A stretch of 64,000 bases of DNA from contig NZ_CP107880.1 in assembly GCF_036013745.1 (NCBI RefSeq), positions 8,742,001-8,806,000 on the forward strand, in the 5' to 3' direction. A program made the position numbers and the translations under genes. This document shows positions 60,609 to 64,000 of this stretch, piece after piece. This DNA comes from Streptomyces sp. NBC_00483. GTDB taxonomy: Bacteria; Actinomycetota; Actinomycetes; Streptomycetales; Streptomycetaceae. The notes below the pieces were generated by a model. The model saw nothing but the letters and a program-made list of their open reading frames with translations. It was not told the origin of the DNA and searched no databases. Within the stretch, counting starts at the first letter, position 1, and every line of letters begins with the position of its first letter.

Positions 60609-60774
60609 CGTCGCGGGTGCCGCCCGAACGTGTGGCCGCCTTGCCTTCTTGAAGTCGCCATGATCAGGGGCATTGCTTTTCGGACGCGGATCGTTGCGTC
60701 ATGGTGCGGGGCACACTTTCCCAGGGCTCTGTTCGGCCATACGGCACCTCTTGTGTGGGAGTTGGAGAGTAGCG

Positions 60775-62316
60775 ATGCGCGTTCCGATGACGATCGAGGA
60801 CTTCCTGTACCGGGCCGAGCTCGGCTTCGCCGCCAGTCCCGGGGTGATCGACGAACCGGACCAACCCGCGGCGCCCGTGCCGGTGTCGACGTACGGGCGG
60901 CTCGGCGAGCGGGTGCGGGCCTGGCAGGCGGGGTTCGACGCGCTGGGCGTGGGGGAGGGCGAACGGGTGGCGGTGGTCAGCCACAACTCTGCCCGGATGC
61001 TGGAGTTGCTGTTCGCGGTGCCGATGAGCGGCAGGGTCTGCGTGCCGGTCAACTTCCGTCTGAAGGCGGAGGAGATCGAGTACGTGGTGCGGCAGAGCGG
61101 CGCGTCGGTGCTGCTGTACGACCCCGAGGTCGAGGGCGCGGTGTCGGGCGTGAAGGTGCCACTCCGGTTCGTACTCGGCGAGCAGACGGAGACCGAGCTG
61201 ATGCGCTTCGACGTTGCGCCGCGCCCGTGGTCGAGCCCGGACGAGAACGCGACGGCAACGATCAACTACACATCCGGAACGACCGCCCGCCCCAAGGGAG
61301 TTCAGCTCACCCATCGCAACATCTGGGTGAACGGCCTGACGTTCGGCCTGCACACGCGGGCGTGGGAGCGCGACGTGTACCTCCACACGCTGCCGATGTT
61401 CCACTGCAACGGCTGGGGGATGCCGTTCGTGATGGCAGGGCTCGGTGTGAAGCAGGTGGCGCTGCGGAAGGTGGACGGGGCGGAGATCCTGCGCCGGGTG
61501 GAGGAGCACGGGGTGACGCTGATGTGCGGCGCGCCGGCGGTGTGGAACACGGTCCTCGACGCGGCGTCCGGCTGGCAGGGCGAGATCCCGGGCCGGGACC
61601 GGGTGCGGATCGTGTGCGCGGGCGCGCCGCCGCCGAGCCGAACGATCCAGCGGGTGGAGGAGGAACTGGGCTGGGAGTTCACCCAGATCTACGGCCTGAC
61701 GGAGACGTCCCCGATGCTGACGTTCAACCGTGCGCGGCCGGAGGACGCAGAGCTTCCGGCTGAGGAGCGAGCACGCAAGCTGTCGCGGGCGGGGGTCCCG
61801 GCGCTGGGCGTCCGCCTCCAAGTCGCCGACTCCGGTGAGGTGTTGGCCCGCTCCAACGTGGTCCTGGACGGCTACTGGGAAAAGCCGGAGGAGACCGAGG
61901 CGGTCCTGGAGGACGACTGGTTCCACACCGGCGACGGCGGTTGGGTCGACGAGTCGGACGGCCATCTCACGATCTCGGACCGGAAGAAGGACGTGATCAT
62001 CACGGGCGGCGAGAACGTGTCGTCCATCGAGGTCGAGGACACCATCTTCAGCCACCCGGAGGTGGCGGAGGTCGCGGTGATCGGGGTGCCCCACACCAAG
62101 TGGGGCGAGACCATCAAGGCCTTGGTGGTCCCGGTGGCGGGCGCGACGGTGACGGAGGCCGACATCATCGCGCACTGCAAGGAACGGGTGGCCGGATACA
62201 AGGCGCCCACGAGCGTGGAGTTCCGGGAGGCGATCCCGCGCACGGCGACGGGCAAAATCCAAAAATTCAAGCTGCGGGAGCCGTACTGGGCCGGTCGGGG
62301 GCGGGACGTCAACTGA
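60775..62316 (+). CDS. Fatty-acyl-CoA synthetase-like AMP-binding enzyme
   Basis: 513 aa from ATG 60775 (GGAGAG upstream). Adenylate-forming family: P-loop NYTSGTTARPKGVQLTHRN, A5 motif YGLTETSPM, A7 DDWFHTGDGGWVD, A8 ISDRKKDVIITGGENVSSIEVED and catalytic Lys in the A10 TGKIQKFKLREPY. These activate a carboxylic acid as the adenylate, then make the CoA thioester. Chain length and identity of the acid are not visible. It stands alone after the beta-galactosidase gene and ends at a terminator facing the convergent ABC operon. Confidence 0.9.
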   Translation: MRVPMTIEDFLYRAELGFAASPGVIDEPDQPAAPVPVSTYGRLGERVRAWQAGFDALGVGEGERVAVVSHNSARMLELLFAVPMSGRVCVPVNFRLKAEEIEYVVRQSGASVLLYDPEVEGAVSGVKVPLRFVLGEQTETELMRFDVAPRPWSSPDENATATINYTSGTTARPKGVQLTHRNIWVNGLTFGLHTRAWERDVYLHTLPMFHCNGWGMPFVMAGLGVKQVALRKVDGAEILRRVEEHGVTLMCGAPAVWNTVLDAASGWQGEIPGRDRVRIVCAGAPPPSRTIQRVEEELGWEFTQIYGLTETSPMLTFNRARPEDAELPAEERARKLSRAGVPALGVRLQVADSGEVLARSNVVLDGYWEKPEETEAVLEDDWFHTGDGGWVDESDGHLTISDRKKDVIITGGENVSSIEVEDTIFSHPEVAEVAVIGVPHTKWGETIKALVVPVAGATVTEADIIAHCKERVAGYKAPTSVEFREAIPRTATGKIQKFKLREPYWAGRGRDVN

Positions 62317-62323
62317 CTGCGTT

Positions 62324-62364
62324 CCGCGGCTGCCGTGCAGGCGGGAACGGCACGGCAGCCGCGG
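62324..62364. terminator. Bidirectional terminator between convergent operons
   Basis: Perfect 15-bp stem CCGCGGCTGCCGTGC (62324-62338) and GCACGGCAGCCGCGG (62350-62364), 11-nt loop, between the synthetase stop at 62316 and the permease stop at 62386. Confidence 0.88.
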
Positions 62365-62385
62365 GCCGTCACGGCCGCCCTCGCA

Positions 62386-63294
62386 TCACATTCCGCCCAT
62401 GCCGGAGTTGGCCAGGCCGTTGATGAACCTGCGCTGCAGGGCGAGGAACAGCACCAGCATGGGTGCGATCATGATGAATCCGGCCGCGCTGATCAGCGTG
62501 AAGTTCTGGGTGAAGCCCTGCTGGAACGTGAAGAACGTCGTCGACAGCGGCATCTTCGCGTCGGACTGGATCATCGTCACGGCGAACAGGAACTCGTTGT
62601 AGGCCGACAGTCCTGTGGTGAGCGCCACGGTCAGGATCCCGGGCAGCATGTTCGGGATGACGATCTTCACGAAGACCCGCAGCTCCCCGGCTCCGTCCAC
62701 CCGAGCGGCCTCCTCCATCTCACGCGGGAAGCCGAGCATGAAGGAGCGCAACAGAAGGGTGGCGAAGGGGGAGAACATGCCGCAGTAGATGAGGACAAGG
62801 CCGAAGCGCGAGTCGTACAGTCCGGCCCTGGCCCACATGTAGAACAGCGGGACCAGGAACATCTGGGAGGGCAGCGAGGTCGCGACGAGCAGATACGTCA
62901 TGAACCCCGACGCCCCGTGCACGTGGAGCCGTGCCAGTGCGTAGGCGGCCAGGCTCGCGACGACACATGTGAGCACGACGGTGCCGACCACGATGACGGC
63001 CGAGTTCCACAGGCCGGCGCCCATGTTCGCCTGGGTCCATGCGGTGGTGAAGTTGCTCCACGTCCAGCTCGTCGGCAGTCCGAGCGAGTCGGCCGCGTAC
63101 TGACTGTTCGTCTTGAGGGAGTTGAAGAAGAACAGAACGATGGGGCCGATGGCGAAGATCGCCAGCGCGGTGAGTACGACGTAGACGGCGGTGCGGCCCA
63201 CGGGGAGGCTGCGGCGACGGGCCCGCGCCGAGGTTGTGTGGCCGTCCGGCGCGTTTCTGGCTGCGGGCGTGCGCGAGGGGGCCGTGAGGCTCAT
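62386..63294 (-). CDS. Sugar ABC transporter permease (MalG type), second importer
   Basis: 302 aa from ATG 63292-63294, overlapping the upstream permease stop by 4 bp. A basic cytoplasmic N-terminus (~30 residues), then six TM segments: AVYVVLTALAIFAIGPIVLFF first, and an EAA loop REMEEAARVDGAGELRVFVKIVIP (~190-213). The C-terminal FLALQRRFINGLANSGMGGM is typical of MalG-type permeases. Forms a pair with the permease at the right edge. No ATPase is nearby. The transported sugar is unknown. Confidence 0.9.
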   Translation of the reverse strand: MSLTAPSRTPAARNAPDGHTTSARARRRSLPVGRTAVYVVLTALAIFAIGPIVLFFFNSLKTNSQYAADSLGLPTSWTWSNFTTAWTQANMGAGLWNSAVIVVGTVVLTCVVASLAAYALARLHVHGASGFMTYLLVATSLPSQMFLVPLFYMWARAGLYDSRFGLVLIYCGMFSPFATLLLRSFMLGFPREMEEAARVDGAGELRVFVKIVIPNMLPGILTVALTTGLSAYNEFLFAVTMIQSDAKMPLSTTFFTFQQGFTQNFTLISAAGFIMIAPMLVLFLALQRRFINGLANSGMGGM

Positions 63295-64000
63295 GTCTCC
63301 CACTTCCTGGTCTTCCGGACGACGAGGTAGACCGTGATCACCAGTCCGCTGATGAGCGCCATGACGATGCCCATGGCCGAGGCATAGCCGCCTTGCAGGT
63401 TGGAGAAGGCGTTGCGGTAGGCCACGGTCGAGAGCAGGTCGGTCGAGCCGGCCGGGCCGCCCTGGGTGAGGATGTAGACGTAGTCGAAGGCGAGGAACGA
63501 CCAGATGACCGTCATGAGGCCGAGGAAGGCGAAGGTCGGCCGGATGGCGGGCAGGGTCACCGAGAAGAACTGCCGCGTCACCCCGGCGCCGTCCATGGTG
63601 GCCGCCTCGTAGAGGCTCGGGTCCACGCCCTGCATGGCGGCGAGGAACACGACGACCAGGAACCCCCACCAGGCCCAGTTGTTCACGAACTCCACCGACC
63701 ACAGGGCCAGTTGAGGGTCTCCGAGGGGGTTGATGTTCAGCAGGTTCCCCAGGCCGTTCTGCGGGTCGAGGATGCTCCTCCAGATGGAGGCGTTCACGAC
63801 GCTGGCGACGATGTACGGGATGAAGTACAGCGTGCGGAACAGCAGGCGGAAACGCGTGATGCGGGAGAGGGCGTACGCGCCGAAGAGTCCCATGGCCATG
63901 GGGACGATCAGGAAGAAGAGCGTCCAGAGGATGTTGTGCCACAGGCCCTGGACGAATTCCGGGTCGCGGAACAGGCTGGTGTAGTTGTCCAGGCCGATGA
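63291..64000 (-). CDS. Sugar ABC transporter permease (MalF type), cut by the window edge
   Basis: C-terminal ~235 residues; the start lies beyond 64000. Visible from the edge inward: LDNYTSLFRDPEFVQGLWHN, FRTLYFIPYIVASVVNASIW, EFVNNWAWWGFLVVVFLAAM, the EAA loop SLYEAATMDGAGVTRQFFSVTLP, and LTQGGPAGSTDLLSTVAYRNAF. It is the MalF-type partner of the next gene. A binding protein and regulator are expected to its right. Confidence 0.9.
   Translation of the reverse strand, partial: IGLDNYTSLFRDPEFVQGLWHNILWTLFFLIVPMAMGLFGAYALSRITRFRLLFRTLYFIPYIVASVVNASIWRSILDPQNGLGNLLNINPLGDPQLALWSVEFVNNWAWWGFLVVVFLAAMQGVDPSLYEAATMDGAGVTRQFFSVTLPAIRPTFAFLGLMTVIWSFLAFDYVYILTQGGPAGSTDLLSTVAYRNAFSNLQGGYASAMGIVMALISGLVITVYLVVRKTRKWET

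Noticed and set aside
60609..60774. Earlier start of the acyl-CoA synthetase at 60673
   Set aside because: The extra 34 residues are Cys/Arg-rich and unlike the family; ATG 60775 has a ribosome site and a normal N-terminus.

Overview
The window looks like a chromosomal accessory region of a high-GC actinomycete, most probably a Streptomyces or close relative. The coding third positions are almost all G or C, GTG starts and ATGA/GTGA gene overlaps are common, several products carry twin-arginine signals, and there is a streptogrisin-type protease. Two sugar ABC importers lack their own ATPase, and MeaB is paired with a two-subunit methylmalonyl-CoA mutase. I saw no tRNA, rRNA, CRISPR array, phage module or secondary-metabolite assembly line. 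Most of the content is carbon-source catabolism with local one-component regulators.

Left part (1-9.5 kb): a divergent locus that best fits oxidative, non-phosphorylative breakdown of a 6-deoxy-hexose of the L-fucose or L-rhamnose type. The minus-strand arm encodes a sugar mutarotase, a sugar/H+ symporter, an aldo/keto reductase and a gene running off the edge. The plus-strand arm encodes a ketopantoate-reductase-like protein, an enolase-superfamily acid-sugar dehydratase, an MHS transporter, a FAH-family diketo-acid hydrolase and an SDR. A GntR/FCD regulator sits between the arms, next to two matching palindromic operators. Then (9.6-14 kb) come two regulator/oxidoreductase pairs: TetR with a quinone-oxidoreductase-like protein, and MarR with an FAD monooxygenase. 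Each has a visible palindromic operator.

Region 11.6-17 kb holds two related esterase (PHB-depolymerase-like) genes, both dead. One is reduced to fragments. The other is cut in its glycine linker by a complete IS110-family element whose 5' noncoding end could encode a bridge RNA. Region 17.2-24.4 kb carries a secreted ceramidase-like protein, a secreted serine protease, an enolase-superfamily pseudogene, a LysR/LysE exporter pair, a MarR/reductase pair and a chimeric hydrolase remnant. Region 24.5-31.6 kb has a SulP transporter followed by an alkyl sulfatase, a DUF1206 membrane protein, a 51-residue membrane protein, and a TetR/O-methyltransferase pair with a long perfect operator.

Region 31.9-41.7 kb: a MarR/DHA2 efflux pair; a LigJ-LigI-MFS operon for late steps of meta-cleavage aromatic degradation; and a two-component system joined by ATGA overlap to a TAXI solute-binding protein. 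Region 41.1-48.2 kb is a cobalamin/cobalt zone: methylmalonyl-CoA mutase MutAB, MeaB, a degenerate histidine phosphatase, and a cobalamin riboswitch in front of cbtB-cbtA.

Right part: a GntR-MFS-DapA-like-dehydratase operon for an acid sugar (49-53.3 kb); a small winged-helix protein with a repetitive linker; a LacI regulator preceded by a 56-bp perfect palindrome; a sugar ABC importer with a GH42 beta-galactosidase (55.3-60.6 kb); an acyl-CoA synthetase-like enzyme; and, at the right edge, a second sugar ABC permease pair on the minus strand. Substrates are inferred from family and context only.
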